DNA of 64,000 bases from DATEPR01 sp036502345 (GTDB lineage: Bacteria; Actinomycetota; Actinomycetes; Mycobacteriales; Pseudonocardiaceae). The translations under genes were made by a program, and so were the position numbers. The stretch lies in contig DASXYT010000173.1 of NCBI GenBank assembly GCA_036502345.1, positions 1-64,000 of the forward strand, written 5' to 3'. Of the stretch, positions 51,683 through 60,283 are shown in pieces. Position 1 is the stretch's first letter; each line of letters begins with the position of its first letter. The notes below the pieces were generated by a model. It searched no databases and had not been told where the DNA came from. It was given only the letters and a program-made list of their open reading frames with translations.

Positions 51683-52627
51683 GTGAAAACGCTCAAGAAG
51701 GCCGCGATCGTCGTCGCCGGACTCGGACTCGCAGGCGGGCTCGCTTTCGGTGGTGTCGCCTCGGCGGCCTTACCGACGCCCGTCGCGGCCAATGTCGTCG
51801 CGATCCCGCTGACCAGGATCGTGAACGTCCCCGGCGACGGGCTGACCAACGGCGGTACCGTCAGCGTGCAGGTCGCCGGTACGCACGGCATTCCGGTCAA
51901 CGCCACGGCGGTGGAAGGTCTGCTCAGCGTCTACGAGGACACCGGCGTCAGCCGACTGTCCGTGGAGACGGACGGCACCGGCGCGCCCGGCACACCCACC
52001 GTCATCGGCGGCCGAACCACCACCGCACAGCCCAGCGGCGCCGGCGAGGCGTTCCACGTCGCGCTCAGCACGACCGGCAAGCTCGCCGTGCACAACGTCG
52101 GCGCGGCAACCCGGTTCCTGCTGGCCGTCAGCGGCTACGACATCCCCACCAGCACCTGCCAGAGCAGCCTGTTCACCATCACCCCGCAAACCGTCACCCT
52201 GCACAACGTCGGCGGCAGCATCCGGACCGGCGCGACGGACGCCGGCAGTGTGCAGTTGCCTGCCGGTACCTACGACACGCGTGTCCTGGGCAACTTCTTC
52301 GGCCTGAACAACACCGATGACGCCGCGTTCGCCGGGCACCAGTTGTTCGGCACGATGGTCCTGGTCAAGGGGCCCGCGATCCTGCCCGACTTCTCCAACG
52401 ACATCACCGACGGCGGCCACCTGATCGACCAGGCCGACAGCGCCACGCTGACCGTCGACCCGACCACCCAGGTGAGCACGTTCCTCACGCTCACCGAATC
52501 CACCGAGATCCACGTCATGTTCTTCGCCGCGCTGGACAACAGCGGCGCGACCGGCACCGTCGGCCAGCCCGGCGAGGGCGCTGTCACCGCCGCCGTCCAG
52601 TCGGCGCAGTTCCGCTCCGTCTGCTGA
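51683..52627 (+). CDS. Secreted protein of unknown function
   Basis: This 314-residue protein starts at GTG 51683 with AAAGGA ten bases upstream. Residues 1-34 are a clear Sec signal peptide: KTLKKAA, a hydrophobic AIVVAGLGLAGGLAFGG core, cleavage near VASAA. The mature region is beta-rich and Thr/Gly-rich, with segments like VNVPGDGLTNGGTVSVQVAG and a single Cys pair candidate (one Cys in STCQSS, one at the very C-terminus, RSVC). No catalytic motif is recognised. Its start (PTPVAANVVAIPLTRIVNV) resembles surface proteins that occur widely in actinomycetes. A 23-bp palindrome lies upstream, and a TetR gene follows on the same strand after 58 bases. Confidence 0.75.
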   Translation: MKTLKKAAIVVAGLGLAGGLAFGGVASAALPTPVAANVVAIPLTRIVNVPGDGLTNGGTVSVQVAGTHGIPVNATAVEGLLSVYEDTGVSRLSVETDGTGAPGTPTVIGGRTTTAQPSGAGEAFHVALSTTGKLAVHNVGAATRFLLAVSGYDIPTSTCQSSLFTITPQTVTLHNVGGSIRTGATDAGSVQLPAGTYDTRVLGNFFGLNNTDDAAFAGHQLFGTMVLVKGPAILPDFSNDITDGGHLIDQADSATLTVDPTTQVSTFLTLTESTEIHVMFFAALDNSGATGTVGQPGEGAVTAAVQSAQFRSVC

Positions 52628-52637
52628 CGACCCGTCC

Positions 52638-52673
52638 TTACTCGGGTGAGGTACTGTTTACTCATCCGAGTAA
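52638..52673. promoter_or_regulatory. Two tandem operator-like palindromes before the TetR gene
   Basis: TTACTCGGGTGAGGTA (52638-52653) and TTACTCATCCGAGTAA (52658-52673) share TTACTC-N4-GAG-x-TA, and their centres are 20 bp apart, two helical turns. The second is a perfect 6-4-6 palindrome. The pair is embedded in a larger inverted repeat (arms 52632-52645 and 52666-52679). They lie 12-48 bases before the TetR ATG, the classic position for autoregulation. Confidence 0.7.
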
Positions 52674-52685
52674 GGACGGTCGGCG

Positions 52686-53261
52686 ATGGCGGAACACAGC
52701 TTCACCGCGACGGCACGGCGGGCCCAGATCGTGGCCGCCGCCATCGAGACGATCGCCGAACTCGGCTACCACAAGGCGTCGTTCGCGCGGATCGCCGAGC
52801 GCGCCGGGCTGAGCAGCACGCGGCTGATCTCGTACCACTTCGCCGGCAAGGACGACCTGATCGAACAGGCGACCGTCTCGGTGTTCGTCGAGATCGAGCG
52901 GTTCCTCACCGACCGGATGGCCGCCGAGTCCACACCGACGGGCACGCTGCGCGCCTACATCTGCGCGAACATCGAGTTCATCGCCGAGCATCCGACCGAA
53001 ATGGACGCTCTGGCCAGCATCCTGCTGCACGGGCAGGCCGCGACCAGCCACGACGAGACGCGGTCCCTGGACGCGCTGCGCGGCATCCTCCTGGCCGGCC
53101 AGGAGTCCGGCGAGTTCCGCGACTTCGACACCGCCGTGATGGCGTTGGCCATCCGCAGGTCGATCGAGTCCTACCCCTATCTGGCCGCCCACCTGGACGC
53201 CGCCGGTTACGCGCGCGAGGTCGCGACGCTGTTCGACCAGGCCACCAGGAGCCAGTCATGA
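52686..53261 (+). CDS. TetR-family transcriptional regulator
   Basis: This 191-residue repressor has the TetR DNA-binding domain at residues 10-55: ARRAQIVAAAIETIAELGYHKASFARIAERAGLS (seen in two parts), followed by STRLISYHFAGKDDLIEQ, the standard end of the recognition region. The C-terminal all-helical half binds an unknown ligand. It has a tandem pair of palindromes over its own promoter region, so it probably represses itself and the membrane-protein gene that overlaps it by four bases. The same operator core is found before the CHASE3 gene at 61.1 kb, suggesting a second target. Confidence 0.92.
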   Translation: MAEHSFTATARRAQIVAAAIETIAELGYHKASFARIAERAGLSSTRLISYHFAGKDDLIEQATVSVFVEIERFLTDRMAAESTPTGTLRAYICANIEFIAEHPTEMDALASILLHGQAATSHDETRSLDALRGILLAGQESGEFRDFDTAVMALAIRRSIESYPYLAAHLDAAGYAREVATLFDQATRSQS

Positions 53262-53932
53262 AGCGAGGCCGCAACCCACTGCTCACGCTGCTGGTCGATC
53301 TGGCCGCGCCGATCGGCCTGTACTACGCCCTGCACGCCGCCGGTGTCGGCAACTACCTCGCACTGCTGCTCAGCGCGGTGGTGCCGGCGTCGAGTTCGGT
53401 CGTGCAGTTCGTCCGCAGGCGGCGGCTGGACAGTTTCGGGCTGTTCGTGATGAGCATGATCGTGCTGAGTGTCGGCGCATCGTTGATCACCGGCAGCACC
53501 CGGTTCCTGTTGGCCAAGGACGGCTGGTTCACGGGGGTCACCGGCCTGTGGTTCTTCGCGTCCATGGCGGCCCGGCATCCCATTTCCTACATCTGCGCGA
53601 AACCGTTGCTGGAAGGGCGGATCGGACCCAAGGGCGTGCCGTGGGACACGCTGTGGGACGAGTTGCCGCTGTTCCGGCGGGCGTGGCGGGTGATCAACGT
53701 CATCTGGGGCGTCGCGATGCAGCTCGACGCCGCCGTGCGGATCGTGATGGCCTACACGCTGCCGGTCGACCTGGTGCCCGGTCTGGGCGGTGCGCAGTAC
53801 GCCGTGCTGTTCGTGCTGCTCCAGGTGATCACGACGGTGTGCAACATGCGGGCAGGCGTCTACGACCCGCGATCGGCCGTGTACGCGCCGCTGACTTCCC
53901 GGCAACAGTTGTCCGACCGGCCCGCGCTGTGA
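53258..53932 (+). CDS. VC0807-like integral membrane protein
   Basis: This 224-residue protein has about five to six membrane helices, starting with LLTLLVDLAAPIGLYYALHAAGVG and continuing with LALLLSAVVPASSSVVQFV. RRRRLDSFGLFVMSMIVLS is the charged loop characteristic of the VC0807/intracellular septation A-like family. RPLLEGRIGP-type and FRRAWRVINVIWG segments follow. It is cotranscribed with, and overlaps, the TetR gene (ATGA), so it is probably the regulated product; proteins of this kind linked to TetR genes are common in actinomycetes. Transport or stress roles are unproven. Confidence 0.8.
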   Translation: MKRGRNPLLTLLVDLAAPIGLYYALHAAGVGNYLALLLSAVVPASSSVVQFVRRRRLDSFGLFVMSMIVLSVGASLITGSTRFLLAKDGWFTGVTGLWFFASMAARHPISYICAKPLLEGRIGPKGVPWDTLWDELPLFRRAWRVINVIWGVAMQLDAAVRIVMAYTLPVDLVPGLGGAQYAVLFVLLQVITTVCNMRAGVYDPRSAVYAPLTSRQQLSDRPAL

Positions 53933-54129
53933 AACATTCATCGGGCCGCCCGTCGGCAGGCTGTGACGACTGACCCGGTCGCGCCGATAAGGGTGTTGAG
54001 GCGGTCGCTGCCCGTTCCCAGGTGACTGCCAGGAATCCCGCAGACAATCTCCAGCTTTTCTGGACAGGCTCGGCTCAGCAACCCATGCAACACCGCTGCG
54101 CGGATCTCGCAGAGGGAGAAAGAGGAACC

Positions 54130-55446
54130 GTGCTGTTCAGACAACGAGTGCGCCTCACCAAGCGACGGGTGATCGTCACGGCCGCGATCGTGGTGGTCAT
54201 CGTCGGCGGTGGGGTCGCGGCGTGGGCCGCCACCCGGCCTGCCGACGCCGCGCCATCCACCCGTGTCGCCACGGCGACCACGACGACACTGCGCCAGACC
54301 CTGTCGTCGTCGGGCACGATCGAGCCGGCCCAGCAGTCCAATCTCAACTTCGCCGTGTCCGGCCAGGTCACGGCGGTGGAGGTGAGCGCGGGCCAGAAGG
54401 TGACAGCGGGCCAGACGCTCGCGACGGTCAACTCGGCCTCGCTGTCGGCGACCGTCGCCGAGGCGCAGGCCAGCCTGTCCTCCGACCAGTCCCGGCTGTC
54501 CGCCGACGAGACCTCCGGCGCGTCCTCGGCGCAGGTCACCGCTGACCAGGCCGCGGTCACCGCGGCCCGGAACCAGGTCACCGACGCGCAGAACTCCCTC
54601 GCCGAGGCGAACCTGACCAGCCCGATCACCGGCACCGTGGCGTCGGTCGACCTGACGGTCGGCCAGCAGGTCTCCAGTGGCTCGTCCGGGTCGTCGGGCT
54701 CTTCGGGGTCCACTGGTTCGAGTAGCGGTTCCGGTGGCTCGGCCGCCGGTGGGCTCGGCGGTGGCGGGGCAGCCAGCACCGGCTCCACCAGCAGCGGTTC
54801 GTCGAGCAGCAGCAGTTCGTCGTCCACCGCCCAGGTGGTGGTCTTCTCGGACAGCTCGTACGTCGTGAACGCGACCGTGGACGACACCGAGGTCGGCGAG
54901 GTCAAGGCGGGTGACCAGGCGGTGATCACGCCGGACGGCGCCACGTCGACGGTGTTCGGCACGGTGACGTCGGTGGCGCTGCTGGCCACGTCGTCATCGT
55001 CGGTGCCCAGCTACCCGGTGACCATCGGCGTGACCGGCAGCCCGGCGGGACTGCACGCGGGTGCCAGCGCCACGCTGGACATCATCGTGAAGCAACTGGC
55101 CAACGTGCTCGCCGTGCCGACGACCGCACTGCACTTCCAGAACGGCAAGACAACGGTCGTCAAGGTGGTCGACGGCAAGCAGACCAGCACGACGGTGACC
55201 ACAGGCACCACGGCCAGCGGCGAGACCCAGATCCTCACCGGACTGTCCAACGGCGACCAGATCGTCGTGCCGGGCGTCGCACGTACCGCCACGACGGGCA
55301 CCGGGACGACCGGGCGGGGTGGTTTCGGTGGCGGCGGCTTCGGCGGTGGGGGTGGCTTCGGCGGTGGGGGTGGCTTCGGCGGCGGCGGTGGATTCGGCGG
55401 TGGCGGCGGCGGCGGCTTCGGCGGTCGCGGCGGGGCGGGTGGCTGA
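54130..55446 (+). CDS. HlyD/MacA-type efflux adaptor with Ser/Gly linker and Gly-Phe tail
   Basis: This 438-residue membrane-fusion-like protein starts at GTG 54130 after AGAGGA. It has one N-terminal helix (VIVTAAIVVVIVGGGVAAWAA), then the lipoyl-like half (VTAVEVSAGQKVTAGQTLATV) and a short helical hairpin (about residues 110-160). The second lipoyl half follows (LTSPITGTVASVDLTVGQQV). Between it and the beta-barrel is an unusual 50-residue Ser/Gly linker. The C-terminus after DQIVVPGVAR is a Gly/Phe-rich repeat tail. In Gram-positive bacteria such proteins assist MacB-type transporters; the ATPase and permease genes follow directly. Confidence 0.88.
   Translation: MLFRQRVRLTKRRVIVTAAIVVVIVGGGVAAWAATRPADAAPSTRVATATTTTLRQTLSSSGTIEPAQQSNLNFAVSGQVTAVEVSAGQKVTAGQTLATVNSASLSATVAEAQASLSSDQSRLSADETSGASSAQVTADQAAVTAARNQVTDAQNSLAEANLTSPITGTVASVDLTVGQQVSSGSSGSSGSSGSTGSSSGSGGSAAGGLGGGGAASTGSTSSGSSSSSSSSSTAQVVVFSDSSYVVNATVDDTEVGEVKAGDQAVITPDGATSTVFGTVTSVALLATSSSSVPSYPVTIGVTGSPAGLHAGASATLDIIVKQLANVLAVPTTALHFQNGKTTVVKVVDGKQTSTTVTTGTTASGETQILTGLSNGDQIVVPGVARTATTGTGTTGRGGFGGGGFGGGGGFGGGGGFGGGGGFGGGGGGGFGGRGGAGG
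55317..55440 (+). repeat. 18-bp-type Gly/Phe-coding repeats at the end of the first adaptor gene
   Basis: Units such as GGCGGTGGGGGTGGCTTC recur about every 18 bases and code for GGGGGF. The array is in frame and compositionally extreme. Similar Gly/Phe stretches occur in the lipoprotein and second adaptor of the same operon. Confidence 0.75.
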
Positions 55447-55449
55447 CCG

Positions 55450-56196
55450 GTGAGTTCCGACATCACGATGCCGATCCCGGTGATCCCGAGGGACGCCGTC
55501 ATCGACATCCGCGACGTGCAGAAGGTCTACAAGACGGGCTCGCTCGAAGTCGCTGCCCTGCGGGGTGTGTCGCTGCGCATCGAGGAGGGCGAGTACGTCG
55601 CGATCATGGGCCCGTCCGGGTCCGGCAAGTCCACCCTGATGCACATCCTCGGCTGCCTGGACGTCGCCACCTCCGGCACGTACGTGCTGGCAGGCGAGAA
55701 CGTCAGCGACCTGTCCGAGACGGAACTGGCCGTGATCCGCAACCAGCGCATCGGTTTCGTGTTCCAGCAGTTCAACCTGCTGCCGTCGCTGTCGGCGTGG
55801 CGCAACGTGGAACTGCCGCTCTGCTACGCAGGCGTACCGAGGGCGCACCGTCGGGCACGGGCCGTCGAGGTGCTGGAACGGGTTGGGCTCGGTGACCGGA
55901 TCATGCACCGGCCGAGCGAGTTGTCCGGCGGCCAGCAGTCCCGCGTCGCGCTGGCCAGGGCACTGGTGAACTCGCCGGCGATGATCCTGGCCGACGAGCC
56001 GACCGGCGCGTTGGACACCGCCGCGACGGCCGATGTGCTCAGCGTGTTCGACGACCTCAACCAGGCAGGGAACACGGTGGTCCTCATCACCCACGAGGAG
56101 GACGTAGCTGCCGCGGCGAAACGAACCGTGCGGCTACGCGATGGTCTGATCGAGTCCGACACGCTGGGGAGGCTGGCTGGGGTGTTGCCGTCGTGA
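55450..56196 (+). CDS. MacB-type ABC transporter ATP-binding protein
   Basis: This 248-residue ATPase powers the neighbouring FtsX-like permease. Walker A is GPSGSGKST, the Q-loop is in FVFQQFNLLP, the ABC signature is LSGGQQSRVALARAL and Walker B is MILADEPTGALD, followed by the H-loop in LITHEE. VYKTGSLEVAALRGVSLRI at the N-terminus is the LolD/MacB-family pattern. GTG 55450 lies just after the adaptor stop, and its stop overlaps the permease gene by four bases. It is part of a five-gene efflux or surface-release operon. Confidence 0.93.
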   Translation: MSSDITMPIPVIPRDAVIDIRDVQKVYKTGSLEVAALRGVSLRIEEGEYVAIMGPSGSGKSTLMHILGCLDVATSGTYVLAGENVSDLSETELAVIRNQRIGFVFQQFNLLPSLSAWRNVELPLCYAGVPRAHRRARAVEVLERVGLGDRIMHRPSELSGGQQSRVALARALVNSPAMILADEPTGALDTAATADVLSVFDDLNQAGNTVVLITHEEDVAAAAKRTVRLRDGLIESDTLGRLAGVLPS

Positions 56197-57422
56197 GCTG
56201 GATCGAGACGTTCCGCACCAGCCTGGACGCCATCCGGTCGCACCGGCTGCGTTCCGGTCTCACCATGCTGGGCATCCTGATCGGCATCGCGGCCGTGATC
56301 CTCACCGTCGGCCTCGGCGAGGGCGCGCAGGTGCAGGTGGCGTCGGCGATCAACTCCCTGGGCACCAACCTGTTGGTGATCTCACCGGGCAGCACGACGA
56401 CATCCGGTGTGCGCGGTGGCCTCGGGTCGGCGGCGACGCTGACCGTGAACGACGCCGACGCGCTGTCCTCGCACACGGTCGCACCGGACATCGCGGCCGT
56501 CGCGCCGAGCACCAGCAAGTCCAGCGCGCTGGCCGTCGGGACGACGAACTGGACCACGTCCGTGGTGGGCACGACGCCCGCCTGGCTCTCGGTGCGGGCG
56601 CGGAGCCTGTCCGAGGGCAGGTTCCTCACCGCGTCCGATGTGTCCAGTGAGGCCGCGGTGACCGTGCTCGGGGCCACGACAGCCCAGGAACTGTTCGGCT
56701 TCGCCGACCCGGTCGGCAGAACGGTCACCATCGGGACGACGCCGTTCACCGTGGTCGGCCTGCTCGCGTCGGCCGGCACGTCGTCGGCGCAGAACGAGGA
56801 CGACCAGGCGATCGTGCCGATCAGCACGGCGGCCGACCGGCTGTTCGGCGGCACGAGCCGCACGTCGGTGCAGTCCATCTACGTCGAGGCGGCCTCGTCG
56901 GACTCGCTGTCCGCCGCGTATCAGGAAGCCGACCAGGAACTGCTCAACCTGCACCACATCAGCACCCCGACCAGCGCCGACTTCAGCATCGCCAGCCAGG
57001 AGTCGCTGCTGACCACGGCCACGTCGGTGGACAAGACACTGACGGTGCTGCTCGGTGGCATCGCCGGCATCTCGCTGTTGGTCGGCGGCATCGGCGTCAT
57101 GAACATCATGCTGGTGTCGGTGACCGAGCGGATCCGGGAGATCGGGCTCCGCAAGGCGATCGGCGCGAATCCCACCGTGATCCGCCGTCAGTTCCTGGTC
57201 GAGGCGGCGCTGCTCGGCCTGGCGGGCGGGATACTCGGCGCGCTGCTGGGCATCGTCGGCGCCCTCGTCCTGCCGCACCTGATCTCCACCACCATCACCG
57301 TGTCCCCCACCGCCACGATCGGGGCGATCGTCGTCGCGATCTGCATCGGCATGGCGTTCGGGGTATACCCGGCGAGCAGGGCCGCCCGCCTTGCTCCCAT
57401 CGACGCCCTCCGAAGCGAATGA
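56193..57422 (+). CDS. MacB/FtsX-like ABC transporter permease
   Basis: This 409-residue protein has the MacB plan: one N-terminal helix (RLRSGLTMLGILIGIAAVILTVGLGEGA in two parts), a large extracytoplasmic MacB periplasmic core-like domain (about residues 45-270), and three C-terminal helices forming the FtsX domain. IGVMNIMLVSVTERIREIGLRKAIGA is the most diagnostic stretch. It probably works as a mechanotransmission transporter that extrudes peptides, lipids or antibiotics taken from the outer leaflet, with the adaptors. Its first codon overlaps the ATPase stop. Substrate unknown. Confidence 0.92.
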   Translation: MSWIETFRTSLDAIRSHRLRSGLTMLGILIGIAAVILTVGLGEGAQVQVASAINSLGTNLLVISPGSTTTSGVRGGLGSAATLTVNDADALSSHTVAPDIAAVAPSTSKSSALAVGTTNWTTSVVGTTPAWLSVRARSLSEGRFLTASDVSSEAAVTVLGATTAQELFGFADPVGRTVTIGTTPFTVVGLLASAGTSSAQNEDDQAIVPISTAADRLFGGTSRTSVQSIYVEAASSDSLSAAYQEADQELLNLHHISTPTSADFSIASQESLLTTATSVDKTLTVLLGGIAGISLLVGGIGVMNIMLVSVTERIREIGLRKAIGANPTVIRRQFLVEAALLGLAGGILGALLGIVGALVLPHLISTTITVSPTATIGAIVVAICIGMAFGVYPASRAARLAPIDALRSE

Positions 57423-57442
57423 AACAGCACTGGAGCAATCCC

Positions 57443-58363
57443 ATGTCCGCTCAGCCTCCCGCCCCCACCGGCAACGGCCGCCGATCCCTCGCCCGGCCCG
57501 CGCTGGCGCTGGTGACCGGCGCGCTCGCCCTCACCGTGGTGGCCGCGTGCGGCAGCAGCACGCCGACCGCCGCCCCACCGACGACGCACGCCGCTGCCCG
57601 GCCCAGTGCCGGTGCGGGTACCGGCACGCCGCCCGGCGCGTTCGGCACCGCGGCCGCCGTTTCGGCGACCAGCCTCGAGGTGCAGAACCAGCAGAGCGGC
57701 CAGGTGACCGTCAAGTTCACCTCGTCGACGGCGTTCACCAACACCATCAAGGCGTCGCTGGCGGATGTGAAGGCCGGTGACTGTGTGACGGTGGCTGCCG
57801 CGTCCGGCGGCGCCCAGGCCAAGGCGTTGACCGCCAGGACCGTCGGGATCTCGAAGCCGACGTCGAGCGGCTGCACGGCCGCGGGCGGGTTCGGCGGCGG
57901 CAACTTCGGCGGCGGTGGGTTCGCCGGTCGGGGCGGCGGTGCCAGCGGGACGCCGAACCCGAGTCGCCGGGTGCCGCCCTCCGGTGCGAACGGCGCAGGC
58001 AACTTCGGTCGGGCGTTCGGCTCGGTCACCGCGGTCAGCACGACCGGCTTCACCGTCAAGGGCGTCGCACGGGGCTCGACGCCGGCCGTCACGACGACGG
58101 TCACCGTGAACGCGGCGACGACCTACACCGAGTCGGCCAAGGCCACCTCGTCCGCGCTGGCGGTCGGTGACTGCATCGTGGCGCTCGGCGCGTCCGACGA
58201 CACCGGTGCCGTGTCGGCGAAGTCGATCAACATCAGCAAGGCGGGCACGAACGGCTGCGCAGGCGGCTTCGGTCGGGGCGGCGGTGGCTTCCGGGGCAAC
58301 GGCAACGGTGGCGGCGAAGCAGGCTCGACGCCCAGCCTGGTGCCTGGTGGTGGCAATGGCTGA
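57443..58363 (+). CDS. Gly-rich lipoprotein with two DUF5666-like domains
   Basis: This 306-residue protein begins at ATG 57443 (GGAG eight bases upstream; ATG 57419 overlapping the permease stop is an alternative). A signal peptide ends in the lipobox VVAAC at about residue 35, so the protein is lipid-anchored outside the membrane. Two similar beta-barrel domains follow, one with AAVSATSLEVQNQQSGQVTV and ADVKAGDCVTV, the other with SVTAVSTTGFTVKG and SALAVGDCIVALG. This is the DUF5666-type pattern, with one Cys each plus a Cys after each domain. A Gly/Phe-rich linker joins them. It lies inside the efflux operon, so it may assist the exported substrate. Confidence 0.8.
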   Translation: MSAQPPAPTGNGRRSLARPALALVTGALALTVVAACGSSTPTAAPPTTHAAARPSAGAGTGTPPGAFGTAAAVSATSLEVQNQQSGQVTVKFTSSTAFTNTIKASLADVKAGDCVTVAAASGGAQAKALTARTVGISKPTSSGCTAAGGFGGGNFGGGGFAGRGGGASGTPNPSRRVPPSGANGAGNFGRAFGSVTAVSTTGFTVKGVARGSTPAVTTTVTVNAATTYTESAKATSSALAVGDCIVALGASDDTGAVSAKSINISKAGTNGCAGGFGRGGGGFRGNGNGGGEAGSTPSLVPGGGNG

Positions 58364-60131
58364 CCTGCGACTCCCCAGGTTTCGGCTGTCTCGCAGGATC
58401 GTTGTCATCGCGGTTGTCGTGGTCGTCGTGGGCGGCGGCGCGGCGGTCGCGTGGGCGGCCATGCGACCGGCAGGAGCGGTCTACCGCACGGCAACGGCGG
58501 CCCCGGCATCGGTGACCGACACGCTCTCGGCGACCGGCACCATCCAGCCGGTCACCCAGGCGACGGTCTCGTTCCCCATGTCCGGCCAGGTGTCCTCAGT
58601 GGCCGCGAAGCTCGGCCAGCAGGTCACGGTCGGCCAGACCCTCGCCCAGCTGAACACCACGAGCCTGAACAACGCGCTGAGCTCGGACCAGTCGGCCGTG
58701 GCGACGGCGCAGGCGAAGCTGGCCAGTGACCAGACCAGTGAGACCTCGGTCAGCGACGCCGCCGACCAGTCCACGTCGCCGTCCAGCGCGGGATCGGGTC
58801 AGCTCTCCGGGTTGGTGCACAGCCTGTCCGGGGACCAGAACGCGGTCCGCAAGGCGCAGCAGAAGGTGGACAGCGATCTCACGCTGGTGGCCGCTGCCGA
58901 TCACAAGGTGAACGCGCAGGGCGCGGCCTGCCAGGACCTGCTGGCGGATCTGAAGGCGGCCGGCACTCAGCCGCCCCCGACCACCACGTCGACCACATCG
59001 ACCTCTTCGACATCGAGCACCACCACTCCGCTGCCACCCACGACGACACCGGGTGACTCGACGGCGGTCAGCGACTGCGAGACGCTGATCAACGAGGCAC
59101 TGGCGGCGGAGAGCACGACGGGTTCGGACGAGCACACGTTGTCGTCCTCGGTGGCGGCGCTGTCCTCGGCGCTGAACAAGGTGGTCGCGGCGGTCGGGGC
59201 GGCGGAGTCGTCCAGTTCTGGTGGGTCTGCCGGGTCTTCGCGGTCGTCGGGTACGTCCTCGTCCGGTAGCCACAGTTCGGGCTCGGGTTCGGGTTCGGCT
59301 GGTGGTTCCGGCACGGGCTCGGGCGGCTCCTCGCGTGGGGGTACGTCGCTGCCGGCGTCGGCCGACCAGATCGCCGCCGACCAGGCGGCCGTGGACGCCG
59401 CGAACGCACAACTGGCGGCGGCGCAGCAGAACCTGTCCGCGGCGACCCTGGTCAGCCCGATCGCCGGCACTGTTGCCGACGTGACCATCACGGCTGGTCA
59501 GAGCGCGTCGGCCAATTCGAGTGACGCGCAGGTGGTGATCATCGGCCCTGGCCAGGACGAGGTGACGACGGCTGTCACGGACGGTCAGGTCGGCCAGGTC
59601 AAACCGGGTGAGCCCGCCACGGTGACGCCGGACGGCGCGACGAAGCCGATCGCCGGCAGAGTGACGCAGATCGGTGCGCTGGGCACGACTACCACGTCCG
59701 GTTCGGCCAGCTACCCGGTGACGATCTCGCTGGACAACACGTCGCAGCAGATGTTCGACGGCGCCACGGCGTCGGTCGGCATCACGCTCGGCACGGCGCA
59801 GGCGGCCGTCACGGTGCCGACGTCGGCGATTCACACGATCGGTTCGTTCAGCGTGGTGACGAAGATGGTGGACGGGAAGCCGACCACCACGCGGGTCACC
59901 GTCGGTGTGCAGGGACCGGTGGTCACGCAGGTCACCAGCGGCCTGAAGGCGGGCGACGAGGTGGCGTTGGCGAACATCAACGAGCCGATGCCGACGGCGG
60001 GCAACACCACGGGAGCAGGCCGCTTCGGAGGCGGCGGCCTGACCGGTGGAGGCGGCCGTGCGGCCTTCGGTGGTGGTGGTGGGGGCCTCGGTGGCGGGGC
60101 AGCCGCGGCCGGCGGTCGTGGCGGCGGCTGA
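58356..60131 (+). CDS. Second HlyD/MacA-type efflux adaptor, with long Ser/Thr linker
   Basis: This 591-residue protein overlaps the lipoprotein gene by eight bases. It has an N-terminal helix (IVVIAVVVVVVGGGAAVAWAA) and a lipoyl half (GQVSSVAAKLGQQVTVGQTLA). A much enlarged helical and Thr/Ser/Pro-rich insertion follows (about residues 115-345, with one Cys pair candidate, ACQDLL and DCETL). Then come a second lipoyl half (LVSPIAGTVADVTITAGQS), the beta-barrel (SASYPVTISLD), and a Gly-rich C-terminus (GGGGRAAFGGGGGG). The insertion is unlike the first adaptor, so the two are probably not interchangeable. It may form a heteromeric ring with it over the MacB-like permease. Confidence 0.85.
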   Translation: MADLRLPRFRLSRRIVVIAVVVVVVGGGAAVAWAAMRPAGAVYRTATAAPASVTDTLSATGTIQPVTQATVSFPMSGQVSSVAAKLGQQVTVGQTLAQLNTTSLNNALSSDQSAVATAQAKLASDQTSETSVSDAADQSTSPSSAGSGQLSGLVHSLSGDQNAVRKAQQKVDSDLTLVAAADHKVNAQGAACQDLLADLKAAGTQPPPTTTSTTSTSSTSSTTTPLPPTTTPGDSTAVSDCETLINEALAAESTTGSDEHTLSSSVAALSSALNKVVAAVGAAESSSSGGSAGSSRSSGTSSSGSHSSGSGSGSAGGSGTGSGGSSRGGTSLPASADQIAADQAAVDAANAQLAAAQQNLSAATLVSPIAGTVADVTITAGQSASANSSDAQVVIIGPGQDEVTTAVTDGQVGQVKPGEPATVTPDGATKPIAGRVTQIGALGTTTTSGSASYPVTISLDNTSQQMFDGATASVGITLGTAQAAVTVPTSAIHTIGSFSVVTKMVDGKPTTTRVTVGVQGPVVTQVTSGLKAGDEVALANINEPMPTAGNTTGAGRFGGGGLTGGGGRAAFGGGGGGLGGGAAAAGGRGGG

Positions 60132-60283
60132 GCAGACACCTGGGACCCGACAGACCAGTGGCGCGGCGGCAACAGGCCCCCGCGCCATTGGCATGTTCGG
60201 GTGTGGGGGTGGATCGGGCCGGCGTGGCGGCCCGAATGGCCGGATCGGGCCTGGCGTGGCGAGCTTGGTGGTGTCTGCTCAGC
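60127..60283. repeat. 14-bp perfect inverted repeat spanning the stop codons of two convergent genes
   Basis: GCTGAGCAGACACC at 60127-60140 is repeated inverted at 60270-60283. Each copy contains the stop codon (TGA) of the gene ending there. Between them lie further stems, for example TGGCGCGG (60159-60166) with CCGCGCCA (60180-60187). The region can act as a bidirectional terminator, and the ends look like the terminal repeats of a small element of about 157 bp. Confidence 0.6.
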
